Shown piece after piece: positions 29,687 through 39,411 of a stretch of DNA of 64,000 bases; position 1 is the stretch's first letter, and every line of letters starts with the position of its first letter. Origin of the DNA: Coemansia sp. RSA 487 (taxonomy: Eukaryota > Kickxellomycota > Kickxellomycetes > Kickxellales > Kickxellaceae); NCBI GenBank assembly GCA_027577595.1, contig JANBRJ010000003.1, positions 310,001 to 374,000 on the forward strand, read 5' to 3'. Both the position numbers and the translations under genes were made by a program. Under the pieces are notes generated by a model. The model did no database searches, was not told the origin of the DNA, and saw only the letters and a program-made list of their open reading frames with translations.

Positions 29687-30176
29687 AAGCGCAGTTTGTA
29701 TCGCTGATGATAAGCAAAGGGACAGCATGTGTTTCAGCCAGGCGCTGTGGCAAATATCACCGAGATAGAACTGTTGTGAATTCAGATACAGACAAAGTGT
29801 CTGGAAAAAGCACAACACATTCCAAGTTAGAGCCAGAAAACAAGGTTTTGAAAAGGAGAAAGAGAGCCTTGGCTTGATGACCCAATTTTGGGGGGGGGAG
29901 CATTTGGCAGGGGTAAACGGTTTACAACAAGCACGAGCCATCAGCGGATTGGATTTGTATCAGTGGGTGGCTCCATTAGGCAAATTTTGCGGAATTTACT
30001 CTATGCTGGGCAAAAAATTTCTCCGATAAGGTTCTTAAAAAGCAAGTGTTTTCCTTTTCTCTTTCCTTGTCTGTTTCTTTTTCCAGCTCTTTAATTCTTT
30101 TCCATACAGGAGAATTTTTTATTCTACTATATTCATACCCAAACATATACACACGCACAGAAGCTGCGACAAACCC
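29687..30176. promoter_or_regulatory. Divergent promoter region, SLX1 / KGD1
   Basis: 490 bp between the starts of two divergent genes. It contains a 9-G run at 29890-29898 and a T/C-rich block (about 30045-30100) ahead of the KGD1 ATG, a common feature of fungal core promoters. Confidence 0.45.
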
Positions 30177-33100
30177 ATGGCTAGTTTGCTTAGAGCTGCT
30201 CGCAGTCAGGCACTGCGCCAGCGCACCACTGGAGCTGCCTCGGCGCTGTTCCCGCGCCGCTCTTATCCGCTCACGGCGACTCTGTCTGCTGGCGCACGCA
30301 TGGCTGCTGTTCGGAAACACTCGTCCACCACTGCTACGGCCACCAGCGAGCCCCACCCAAGCGAGTCGTTTCTGTCAGGAAATGTGACACCGTACATTGA
30401 GGAGATGTACCAGGCCTACATTAGGGATCCTGAATCTGTACATGTCAGCTGGCGCAGCTACTTCAAGAACGTTGACAGGGGTCTTAAGCCCGGGATTGCG
30501 TTCCAGTCGCCGCCCAACCTTATCTCGGCAACGGCAATCAACCCGTCGAGCGACGCGGCGTCAAACCTCTCTGGACTACAGGGAAACCCCGAGGTCATCG
30601 ACCATCTCAAGGTGCAGCTGATGGCACGCGCCTACCAGGTGCGCGGACACTACCTGGCCAAGCTCGACCCGCTGGGGATCCAGACGCCCGAGCTGAGCTC
30701 CGCATCTGCAAGCGAGCTCAGCCCCAGCTACTACGGGTTCACCGAGAAGGACATGGACCGCAAGTTCACGCTTGGCCCTGGCGTGCTGCAGAACTTTGCC
30801 AACGCCGGGTACAAGGAGATGACGCTGCGCGAGATCGTCCAGACACTCGAAAAGGTGTATTGCGGACATGTAGGTGTCGAGTACACGCACATAGCCGACC
30901 GCGGACAGTGCGACTGGATTCGCGAGCGGTTCGAGGTGCCGCAGCGCTTCAACTTCAGCAAGGAGCAAAAGTTCCGGATCCTGGACCGGCTGATCTGGGG
31001 AAGCAGCTTTGAGAAGTTTGCGTCAACAAAGTGGCCGAGCCAGAAGCGGTTTGGGCTGGAGGGCTGCGAGTCGCTGATTCCCGGCATGAAGGAGCTGATC
31101 GACCACTCGGTGGATCTCGGCGTCGAGTCGATCATAATGGGAATGGCACACCGCGGGCGCCTCAACGTGCTCAGCAACGTTGTGCGCAAGCCGAACGAGT
31201 CGATCTTCTGCGAGTTCTCGGGCGAGCTCGAGCCCAGCAACGAGGGCTCCGGCGACGCAAAGTACCACCTGGGAATGAACTTTGACCGGCCGACGCCCAA
31301 CGGCAAGCGCGTGCACCTCTCGCTGCTGGCCAACCCGTCGCATCTCGAGGCAACCGACCCTGTCGTGCTGGGCAAGACGCGCGCACTGCAGATGTACACC
31401 AACGACACCGAGAGGACGCGCACAATGCCTCTGCTTCTGCACGGCGACGCGGCGTTTGCGGCGCAGGGCGTTGTGTACGAGACGCTTGGGTTCAGCGACC
31501 TGCCCGGCTACGCAACCGGCGGAACGGTGCACGTGATTGTCAACAACCAGGTTGGGTTCACCACCGACCCCCGGTTTGCGCGGTCGACGCTGCACCCGTC
31601 GGAGATAGCAAAGTCAGTCGGCGCACCCATTGTCCACGTCAACGCCGACGACGTCGAGTCGGTTGTGTTTGCGTTCTCGTTTGCGGCGGAGTGGCGCCAA
31701 AAGTTCCACAAGGACATTGTGCTGGATCTTGTCGGGTACCGCCGCCACGGCCACAACGAGGCCGATCAGCCGTCGTTTACGCAGCCGCTGATGTACAAGA
31801 GGATCAAGCAGCAGAGTCCGGTGCTGGACAAGTACATTGAGCAGCTTGTGTCCGAGGGCACCTTCACAAAGGCCGAGATCGAGGAGAACACGAAGCGCGT
31901 GTGGAGCATGCTTGACGAGTCGTACAAGAACAGCAAGGACTACAAGCCGTCCAGCACCGAGTGGCTGTCGTCCGCGTGGCCTGGCTTCAAGTCACTGGCC
32001 GAGCTGGCAACCGAGGCCACTCCGTCGTACCCCACTGGCGCACCCAACGAGCTGATTGGCCACGTGGGCAAGTTCATCTCGTCGGTCCCGTCCGACTTCA
32101 ATGCGCACCCGCTGCTGAAGAAGATCTTCAAGGCGCGCGCAGAGTCACTCGACGCCGGAAAGAGCATCGACTGGGCCACCGCGGAGACCCTTGCCTTTGG
32201 CACGCTTCTGCTTGAGGGCAAGCACGTGCGCCTGAGCGGCCAGGACTGCGAGCGCGGCACGTTCTCGCACCGCCATGCTGTGCTGCACGACCAGACCAAC
32301 GAGCGCCAGTACACGCAGCTGGCAAACCTGAGCCCCACGCAGGCGCCGTTCTCCGTCAGCAACTCGTCGCTGTCCGAGTACGGCGTGCTTGGCTACGAGC
32401 TTGGATACTCGCTTGCAAATCCCAATGCGCTGGTGATGTGGGAGGCGCAGTTCGGCGACTTTGCCAACACCGCGCAGGTCATCATCGACCAGTTCATCGC
32501 CGCCGGCGAGAAGAAGTGGCTGCAGCGCACGGGTCTCACCATGCTGCTCCCGCACGGCTTCGACGGCCAGGGCTCCGAGCACTCGTCAGCGCGCATCGAG
32601 CGCTACCTGCAGCTGTGCGATGAGCACCCCTACATCTTCCCGTCGCCCGAGAAGCTTGCGCGCCAGCACCAGGACTGCAACATGCAGGTTGTGTACCCGA
32701 CCACGCCCGCCAACTACTTCCATGCACTGCGCCGCCAGATCTACCGCGACTACCGCAAGCCGCTGGTCGTAATGACGTCCAAGAAGCAGCTGCGCTTCCC
32801 GCTGTGCAAGTCCGAGCTGAGCGAGCTGACCGGCCAGACCTTCTTCCAGCGCTACATCCCCGAGCCGCACCCAGCTGAGGGCGAGTTCACGCTTGTCGCA
32901 CCAGAGAAGATCCGCACCCACATTTTGTGCACCGGCCAGGTCTACTACGCGCTCCTGCAGGCGCGCGAGCTGAACAATGTGCGTGATGTCGCCATCTCGC
33001 GCATCGAGCAGTTGAACCCGTTTCCGTGGGACCTGGTGCGCGACCACATCGAGAAATACCCGAACTGCGACTTTGTCTGGGCCCAGGAGGAGCCCCTGAA

Positions 33101-33329
33101 TATGGGCTCGTGGGGCCATGTCGAGCCGCGTCTGCGCACCATATTCAACAACACAGAGAACCACAGCGGCAAGGCCATCCGCTACGCCGGCCGTGACCCC
33201 TCAGGCCCCGTTGCTACAGGCAACCACAAGCAGCATGTCTTTGAGGAGTGGGCTCTGACCTCTCAGGCGCTGTTCGGCGAGGCCCGGAAACCTTCTGACA
33301 TTGTCTCTGGTGTGCCCAAGTGGGATTAG
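30177..33329 (+). CDS. KGD1: 2-oxoglutarate dehydrogenase E1 component
   Basis: 1050 residues, the usual size. Residues 1-60 are an Arg/Ala/Ser-rich mitochondrial presequence. Next come the E1 N-terminal segment SFLSGNVTPYIEEMYQAYIRDPESV and the thiamine-diphosphate domain with MGMAHRGRLNVLSNV, LHGDAAFAAQGVVYE and a Mg-binding GD...N-type motif. The Transket_pyr domain (about 690-890) has SNSSLSEYGVLGYELGYS and the glutamate that activates the thiamine ring. The C-terminal OGDH domain ends near RYAGRDPSGPVATGNHKQH. The enzyme decarboxylates 2-oxoglutarate in the citric acid cycle in the matrix and passes the succinyl group to E2 (KGD2). The coding sequence is G/C-rich at third positions and has no intron, as expected for a highly expressed gene. 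Confidence 0.96.
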   Translation: MASLLRAARSQALRQRTTGAASALFPRRSYPLTATLSAGARMAAVRKHSSTTATATSEPHPSESFLSGNVTPYIEEMYQAYIRDPESVHVSWRSYFKNVDRGLKPGIAFQSPPNLISATAINPSSDAASNLSGLQGNPEVIDHLKVQLMARAYQVRGHYLAKLDPLGIQTPELSSASASELSPSYYGFTEKDMDRKFTLGPGVLQNFANAGYKEMTLREIVQTLEKVYCGHVGVEYTHIADRGQCDWIRERFEVPQRFNFSKEQKFRILDRLIWGSSFEKFASTKWPSQKRFGLEGCESLIPGMKELIDHSVDLGVESIIMGMAHRGRLNVLSNVVRKPNESIFCEFSGELEPSNEGSGDAKYHLGMNFDRPTPNGKRVHLSLLANPSHLEATDPVVLGKTRALQMYTNDTERTRTMPLLLHGDAAFAAQGVVYETLGFSDLPGYATGGTVHVIVNNQVGFTTDPRFARSTLHPSEIAKSVGAPIVHVNADDVESVVFAFSFAAEWRQKFHKDIVLDLVGYRRHGHNEADQPSFTQPLMYKRIKQQSPVLDKYIEQLVSEGTFTKAEIEENTKRVWSMLDESYKNSKDYKPSSTEWLSSAWPGFKSLAELATEATPSYPTGAPNELIGHVGKFISSVPSDFNAHPLLKKIFKARAESLDAGKSIDWATAETLAFGTLLLEGKHVRLSGQDCERGTFSHRHAVLHDQTNERQYTQLANLSPTQAPFSVSNSSLSEYGVLGYELGYSLANPNALVMWEAQFGDFANTAQVIIDQFIAAGEKKWLQRTGLTMLLPHGFDGQGSEHSSARIERYLQLCDEHPYIFPSPEKLARQHQDCNMQVVYPTTPANYFHALRRQIYRDYRKPLVVMTSKKQLRFPLCKSELSELTGQTFFQRYIPEPHPAEGEFTLVAPEKIRTHILCTGQVYYALLQARELNNVRDVAISRIEQLNPFPWDLVRDHIEKYPNCDFVWAQEEPLNMGSWGHVEPRLRTIFNNTENHSGKAIRYAGRDPSGPVATGNHKQHVFEEWALTSQALFGEARKPSDIVSGVPKWD

Positions 33330-33467
33330 AACCCCGCTTACTTTCTTAGCCAATTTCTCTTAGGCCTAGTCTTTGAGTAGTCCTCTTCATTTCGATAGTT
33401 TCTTCCTCAGCTAGATCACTCTGTCAATCACAAATACTATTCACAAAAAAATACTAGAAAAGGAGAC

Positions 33468-34103
33468 TTAGAGGAACGAATCTGGTCCGCCGCTGCCAAA
33501 GCCGCTGCCGCCGGGGGGCATAAACGCATCGTTATCGGGGTCTCCGCCAAAGGGCCCGCCAGCACCCCTGCCTCTGCCTCCGCGGCCCCTGCCTCCACGC
33601 CCACGACCAGGCATGTATCCAGGGCCACCGGGCATTGGCCTGAACGGCGTGACTGGATCGAACCGAGCTCCAGGCGGCATCGCATCCGGTGGCAGTCTCT
33701 CCGGCCCTCCCAGCGGACCTATTCCTGCATAATCGTCATCGTCATCATCGATGCCCTGCCCAAACATCGGGTGCGTTGGTCCAACCAACATGCTGCCACC
33801 TGCGTCTCCTCTACCCGCATACCCAGGGCGGCTGTTGATTTCAGGTCCCGGTGGGTTCAGGTCACTGGCTCCGACATCTGCATACAGACCTGCTTGGCTG
33901 TGTGTTTCAAGCCCCTCACTTCTCAAAACACCTGTGCGTATTTGGGATCTTGGGTGTTCAGGCTCGCCTGCCACTTGTTGCGATGTTTGTCTTGCACTGC
34001 TCTCCTGCGAGGCGTTGCTATTGTGGCTCTCAAGTCGTTCTTGAGCTGCATTCTCTCTGTCCACCCTTTCGTTGGTGTTGTCATTATTGCTTTCTTGGCT
34101 CAT
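33468..34103 (-). CDS. PI31-tail proteasome-regulator-like protein
   Basis: 211 residues, low in hydrophobics and rich in Gly, Pro, Asp and Ser. The second half matches the conserved C-terminal part of the proteasome regulator PI31 (PSMF1; yeast Fub1): a GR-D segment, then GGSMLVGPTHPMFG, then an acidic run, then PPGARFDPVTPF and a Gly/Arg-rich stretch (GRGRGGRGRGGRG) before DSFL at the end. In PI31 this proline-rich tail enters the 20S core and blocks the active sites. The globular FP N-terminal domain of PI31 is not visible; residues 1-90 are Asn/Ser/Glu-rich and disordered. Either the gene is a tail-only form, or an upstream exon remains unseen. The start at 34103 (MSQESNND) is the last in-frame ATG before disordered coding sequence. 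It converges with KGD1 (138 bp). Confidence 0.65.
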   Translation of the reverse strand: MSQESNNDNTNERVDRENAAQERLESHNSNASQESSARQTSQQVAGEPEHPRSQIRTGVLRSEGLETHSQAGLYADVGASDLNPPGPEINSRPGYAGRGDAGGSMLVGPTHPMFGQGIDDDDDDYAGIGPLGGPERLPPDAMPPGARFDPVTPFRPMPGGPGYMPGRGRGGRGRGGRGRGAGGPFGGDPDNDAFMPPGGSGFGSGGPDSFL

Positions 34104-34710
34104 TTTCACCACGCTGATTCCGTCGTAAAATAAAAAAAGCAGAAAAGTATAAATAGTATATACAAAGGAAAAATGAAAATGAAAAATGAAAAAGAAAGCA
34201 GACTTTAGACCCCCAGCACTAAAACAAAACGGAAACGTCATCAATGGGACTTTACCAAACCCTCGAATCATTTGTGCATGTGACGTTGCTGTTTTTTTTT
34301 TACTGGAAAACGTCTTCTAGCCCTAGCTAAATAGGGTCGTTCCCATTGCAAACAGTTGACTGCGGCCATATAATCAGCGATATCCATCTGGCCCGGAAAG
34401 AGAAGTTCTGAACAGTATATTATCCTTCGCCATATCCATTTAACCAGATCAATGCCATCGACGCTGAGCAACAAATATTCAGCATATCACTGGTCGCTCG
34501 ATCAAGTTAATCTACATGACTCATTGCGTTCTCTGACAATGCTTTGTGCAAAAATTCAGTCACCAAAAAAGTGCGACCCAACATATCCTTGGGGTTTTTA
34601 AGGCATTTAAGTGGACCCGTTTTGGCGGTCCACATACATTTTTCGGACGTGGCTTGGCTAAATTAAAAATCCCTTGCATGGAAAATCCCCGACCCTGAAT
34701 TTTTCAGAGT
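34104..34710. other. Intergenic region upstream of PI31-like gene
   Basis: AT-rich sequence with an inverted repeat, GTGGACC (34611-34617) and GGTCCAC (34627-34633) around a 9-base loop. No frame or RNA gene is recognised. Confidence 0.4.
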
Positions 34711-35282
34711 TTGGAACAAGAAAGTGCTTCATACTGTTACGACCTCTTACGTTTTGTCTGTATTCTTATTCTTTTTTGCTTTCATCAGGTTAGGATTTGT
34801 GGCGGCACTGGTAGTCTTCAACCTGGCTTCCAGGGTTCCTTTCGGCTGGTCCGAGAAAAACAAACCCAGCCTGCCCACCTTCACATTTGTCTTCGCCATA
34901 AAATTGAAGAATAGCTTTGCCCCAGGCCTCCCCATTGCCAACAGTGAGGGTGCCAGGTCCAGGATCTTGTAGCAACGGCTGGAGTGGTCCATTTACCAGC
35001 AACAGCGGTAATTACGATCGTGATAGCGATGTTGAAGAGCCTTGCATCGTAGATGAGGCTAGCAGCAGTAGTTGTGGCACTAACGAGGGCAACTTTGGTA
35101 GCATCGCCGTCTTTAGAAACTGCGGCACAGGCAAATACGCGTCATATGGCAAATTGGCCAACAACATTTGGCATTTTTGCGTAGCCAGCCAAGATATGGA
35201 AATTGTCAAAGAAGCCAGAAAAAAGACTGTACTTGAGGCAAAGGCTTTTATGCTCTTTTATGCTCACGACATGCCAAGCTAG
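34710..35282 (+). pseudogene. Probable decayed USP-family deubiquitinase fragment
   Basis: The frame ending at 35282 carries an array that resembles the C-terminal catalytic box of ubiquitin-specific proteases: a block like YxLxAVvxHxG (here FGSIAVFRNCG), then TGKYASYGKLANNIWHF where USPs have GHYxAYxxxxNxWxxF, and then VLEAKAFMLFYAHD where they have VLxxxAYxLFYxR. The catalytic histidine of the GHY motif is replaced by lysine, and the segment before it lacks the N-terminal cysteine box. The frame is only 122 residues and the 200 bases before it are open in other frames without clear USP similarity. I read it as a degraded piece of a host deubiquitinase gene. A diverged functional small protein cannot be excluded. 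The exact 5' limit is arbitrary. Confidence 0.45.
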
Positions 35283-35790
35283 ATGAATATATTGCTATTT
35301 ACATACATACTGGAATATTGGCGGCTTTTTAACGTTTTTCTTTTCATGTATTAAATCCTTTTCTCTAGTTTTCCTTATTCCAACAACTCAGCAATGTATC
35401 AACTGCATTGGAGAATTATTAAAGTTGGATCACACATCGAAATGCCACTTGTGACGATAAATCTCTCACTTTTCTACGATATTCGAATGTTGCCCGTGCA
35501 TAATTACTTGTGTATTGGGTTTATAATGTTTATAAAAGTGGTAATACATACGATTAGAGAGAAGCAGCAATTGCATGTGCATAAAACTGCCAATATCTCA
35601 ACCTCAGTCAATACACCTCCAGATCACCCACGTGATCAGCAAACATCTAATCACCATTAAAGTCAATTTGCTGTGGAAAAATGGATGACCTCATACTATT
35701 GACGAGCATGTCCTTCTGACTCTGCTTATTCTTAATTTACCATTTTACTTGTAGCCCAGTAACGCAAATTCAACAACACTAAACATTGAG
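35283..35790. other. AT-rich spacer before SEC10
   Basis: About 500 bp, AT-rich. The frame at 35394-35660 has no recognisable content. The last 100 bp probably serve as the SEC10 promoter and leader. Confidence 0.45.
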
Positions 35791-38623
35791 ATGTCTGGGT
35801 TTTCTGACCCGTCGCGGGCATTTGGGCTGCCCGAAGGGTATTTCGCTCAGGTAATTCCGAAACCTTTCATTATCGCAGCATCACCATCCGTAAGCAAGGG
35901 TAAACAGTCGCCTCCAAACTAATGCTAAAGAAAGCCCTCTATTTATATTAAATGTGTAGCCAAAGTTCATTCCAGAGGAGTTTGTCGAAGAGATTTCACG
36001 CGTGGATTTGGAGTTTGCCAAGAAGAACTCTACGTTTGAATCCAAGCCGTTTGTCAGAACGTTTGAGCGGGTGCTCGAGAAGCTTCTTGAGACACAGGAC
36101 GGGCTGGAGTCGAACATTGCGCAGCTCGAGCGATCGACCAAAACGTATGCCGAGGACCACCGAAAGAAAATGGCGCGGCTGAAACAGACGTTCGCAACGG
36201 TTGGAAGCAGCTTTGAGAAGCTGGAGACGCAGATAAGCGAGGTTGGTAGCAACACTATCCGTATTGGCGAGCAGCTAGACACTGTGGCGAAGGAAAAGGA
36301 CCGTGCAGAAGCAATAAGAGAACTGGTTGGGTTTTATGCCGACCTGAACGAAGGCAACGCATCGCGGCTGGATGAGCTTCTGGACGGCGGATCCGAGGGA
36401 ATGATAAAAGTGGCACATACGCTGCGTCGACTAAGCACAATCGTTGCCAACAACCAGTATAGCGCACCGACAGACGCAAAGACCAAGCTCCAGATCGAAA
36501 AGTACTCGGAGAACTTTGAAAAGGTCATGCTTGAGAGCTTTGAGGCGGCGTACCGCGACAACGACGTTCATAACATGAGCGTTGCAGCACGCACGCTGGA
36601 TGCCTTCAACGGTGGCGTGTCTGTTTCCAAAGCCTATATCAACCAGCATCCGTTCTTCCTGTCGAGTATGATCAGCCAGTCCCAGGACAGCATTGCCGAG
36701 GCTAGCTACCAGTCTATGGAGGGTATCTCAGATATAAGACACATTCCACCCGCACCTGATCGCTGGCTTGTCCAGCTATATTCCGACACTCGCGCTGTGA
36801 TGTTTAAGGACTGGGCTGTAATCTCGAAGGTGTTTCTGCGTCCAATCGATCTCATGCAGCAGCTCCTCAAGCGAGTGTTCGAGCAGACAATCCAGAGCTA
36901 CCTGGAAACGCTGCTCAACAGGGCTGAGCGACAGTCAAAGCTTGCATTCCTTAGGGTGTTATCTTCGTCGCACATGGAGACGCGCAAGCTTGTTGAAGAC
37001 CTGCAGCGTTTTGATGCCGAAACCATTACTCCAGCAGTGATGGTCCTCGAGTCTGCACGCAGGGCCGGGAATGCTCGCCAGGGCCTGCTTGACATTCCAG
37101 GCGACACTCAGACGTCATCTGCGCAATTCAGCCGTAGCCGCAGCAAGCAAAGGTCCACGAGAAAGGGAAAGTCTCCGGACCATAGCGCCATTGATGAAGA
37201 CGACGAGGATATAGACGACGAGGTGGCTGCAAGAGACAGGCTGGGCGAGGCAAGATCCGGTGTCAGCTCGGCGGTGGCTATTGCTGCGCTTATTGGGCGT
37301 AGCGAGGGTGACAATGCTGGTGTTGGGTTGCTGCATGGCTTCTTGAACCGCTGTTGCGACGACCTGTTTGAATCGTATATTGCAGGAGGCAACTACATGA
37401 GCACTGAGCAGATGCACTTGAAGGATGCCGTCCGCCAGACCCTTGTGCCCTTTGTGCGTGCACGCGCTGAGCGGCAAGGGTCGGGTCGTGGGAATGCTTT
37501 GCTAGGAATACTGTCGAGTGTCACAGGTAACACAGGTACTGGCGCCGCCACCAGCATCAGCAATGGCGGCGGCGGCAGCAGTGCCAGCCAAGGAAACAGT
37601 GCCGGCACCAACAACGGAAATGGCACAAATAGCGGGGGCAAGGATGTAGCTGGAAGCGGTGGTGGCAGTGCGTCTGGCAGCAAAGATCCGTTAGTTGGTG
37701 GACAGGGAGATGAATACGAGGGAACATTAACTACAGGCACTGCCAGGATGCTGCTACAGGTCCACGCTGAGGCAGTTGCGCGCGCTGTTGAGCTTGAAAG
37801 CGAGAGCCAGGTTGCCGACTCGGTATCAAGCTTGACTAACCAGCTTCTGGCGTCGGTTGGCGACGAGTACGTGTTCCCTGCGCTGGAGGACGTGATGGAG
37901 AATCTTCAGGACATGCGCCAGGAGCCGGATCTGCGCACATTCGCGGTCATCCGTATAGCCAACATCGTCGTTCGGCTTGTGCAGACGCATTTTCAGAAGG
38001 CCATTGTGCCGTTTGTTGGGACTGGGAGCTACATATACAGAGACATTGTTGCCGAGAAGAACAAGCTCATGTCGCGGATAGAGATCAGCCTCAATCTGAT
38101 CAGCAACAAGTTCATTGTTGCGTGCACGCAGTGGCTGTCCAGTCTTCTTTCTAAGCAGCGCAAGAACGACTTCCGGCCGGCAGAGGACGACTTTGCAGCG
38201 TTTGAGATGGGAACGCAGCCCTGCCGCCAGAGCACAGACTTCCTGCGCCGAGTTGAGCAGGCGTGCCGCCAAAGCATTGGCCCAGAGAACCAGGACCGCA
38301 TTCTAAACGACGTGGGCGACGCACTGTACCGCATGCTGATGGAGCATCTGCGCAAGTATGTTGTGAGTGTTGCGGGCGGCCTGGTGCTTGTCAAGGATAT
38401 CTCCAAATACCGGGAAACGATCAACGCATTTGGACTTCCAGTGCTGAACGAAAAGTTCAGTCTTTTGCAGGACATCAGCAACATCTTTCTGGTGCAGCCC
38501 AGCGCGCTCAAGTCGCTGCTGGATGAAGGGCCGCTCTCACGCCTGGATCGCGCAACGCTCCAGGGATTCATCCAGATGCGCGAGGACTGCCGCTCGTCGA
38601 GCCTAATCAAGCCGTTCTTGTAG
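35791..38623 (+). CDS. SEC10: Exocyst subunit Sec10
   Basis: Exon 1 (35791-35850) encodes MSGFSDPSRAFGLPEGYFAQ. A 109-bp intron (donor GTAATT, acceptor TGTAG) follows, and exon 2 (35960-38623) starts PKFIPEEFVEEISRVDLEF. The product is 907 residues. It has the N-terminal coiled coil after ESKPFVRTFERVLEKLL, and the helical Sec10 rod with DKAxA/I-type helices. The conserved end includes YRETINAFGLPVLNEKFSLL and LFLVQPxxLKSLL-like sequence. A Gly/Ser/Asn-rich low-complexity insert (about 37530-37690) sits inside the rod and lengthens the protein relative to yeast Sec10 (871). The exocyst tethers secretory vesicles at the plasma membrane. The short first exon and small intron are typical for this window. 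It is the second exocyst gene here, after EXO70. Confidence 0.9.
37530..37690 (+). repeat. Low-complexity Gly/Ser/Asn insert in Sec10
   Basis: Codons for Gly, Ser, Asn, Ala and Thr dominate this stretch, as in the runs NGGGGSSASQG and GTNNGNGTNSGG. It interrupts the helical rod and is likely a flexible loop. It begins close to GTGAATSISNGGG. Confidence 0.8.
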
Positions 38624-39411
38624 AAGCGGCATGTTTTCCCCATTTCCCTCTAGCTTTTACTATGTGGTGCTTAGGTAAAACTTGAGTCATTCTCACTATT
38701 GCCTTTGGTGAGTGGTATTGTGCGCCTCTCTTCCTCTATCGCATTCACAGCCTCTACCTGCTTTGTCAGCTGTATTTGGTGCATTGACGAGACCAGCAAG
38801 ATCAGCCATCTCTTCTAGCCTTCATGGCCAAAGGAGAAGAAAAAAAGGCATAATGTGCTGTTGAGCCTGGCTCTGCTGGAACGAGCAGTAGAGGGATCTG
38901 TGAGTGGTGAAAATGGAGGGCGAAAACGACACAGCAGCTATTTGTTTACGCTTTCGGCGATTGACCATTCAACGGAAAGCTGCCCGGGTTCTGGCCAATG
39001 GCATGGCAGCTAGCCGGAACCGCCTTTTTGATTTTCAACAACCACAAGCCAAAAATTTTCAAAACTCGCCATGAAGAACGTTCCCAGTTTCCTAGCCAAT
39101 GAATCTGTTGTGCTTTATGCGAAACAAGCAAACAAGCGGAAAGCACCATCTTTGAACACGAAGTTTGGCCTCCTTTCTTTCTTCCTTCTCTTCTCGCCAC
39201 AAAGTTGCTCTTTATTATTGTAAACAGCTGTTTTTCTTGCTCACGTCTTTACTTTACAAGCCCTCTAATACGTCTGCTTTTTTTTGTCTCATCGACTCAA
39301 GAAAGGTCAGAGATTTAAAATTCAAAAAAGTCATCTTGCTACAAGCGCCTGTTTTTCTCTTTGCAGTTTTACTTTACTGTTTCTGTCACTTTTGTTAATT
39401 CATAAACCAAA
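38624..39411. promoter_or_regulatory. Beta-tubulin upstream region
   Basis: 788 bp between SEC10 and the beta-tubulin ATG. The last 250 bp are T/C-rich and the coding start sits in ACCAAAATG. No other gene is seen. Confidence 0.5.

Noticed and set aside
34268-34474. 68-codon minus-strand frame upstream of the PI31-like gene, considered as its missing N-terminal exon
   Set aside because: The sequence does not resemble the PI31 FP domain and no suitable donor/acceptor pair links it in frame.
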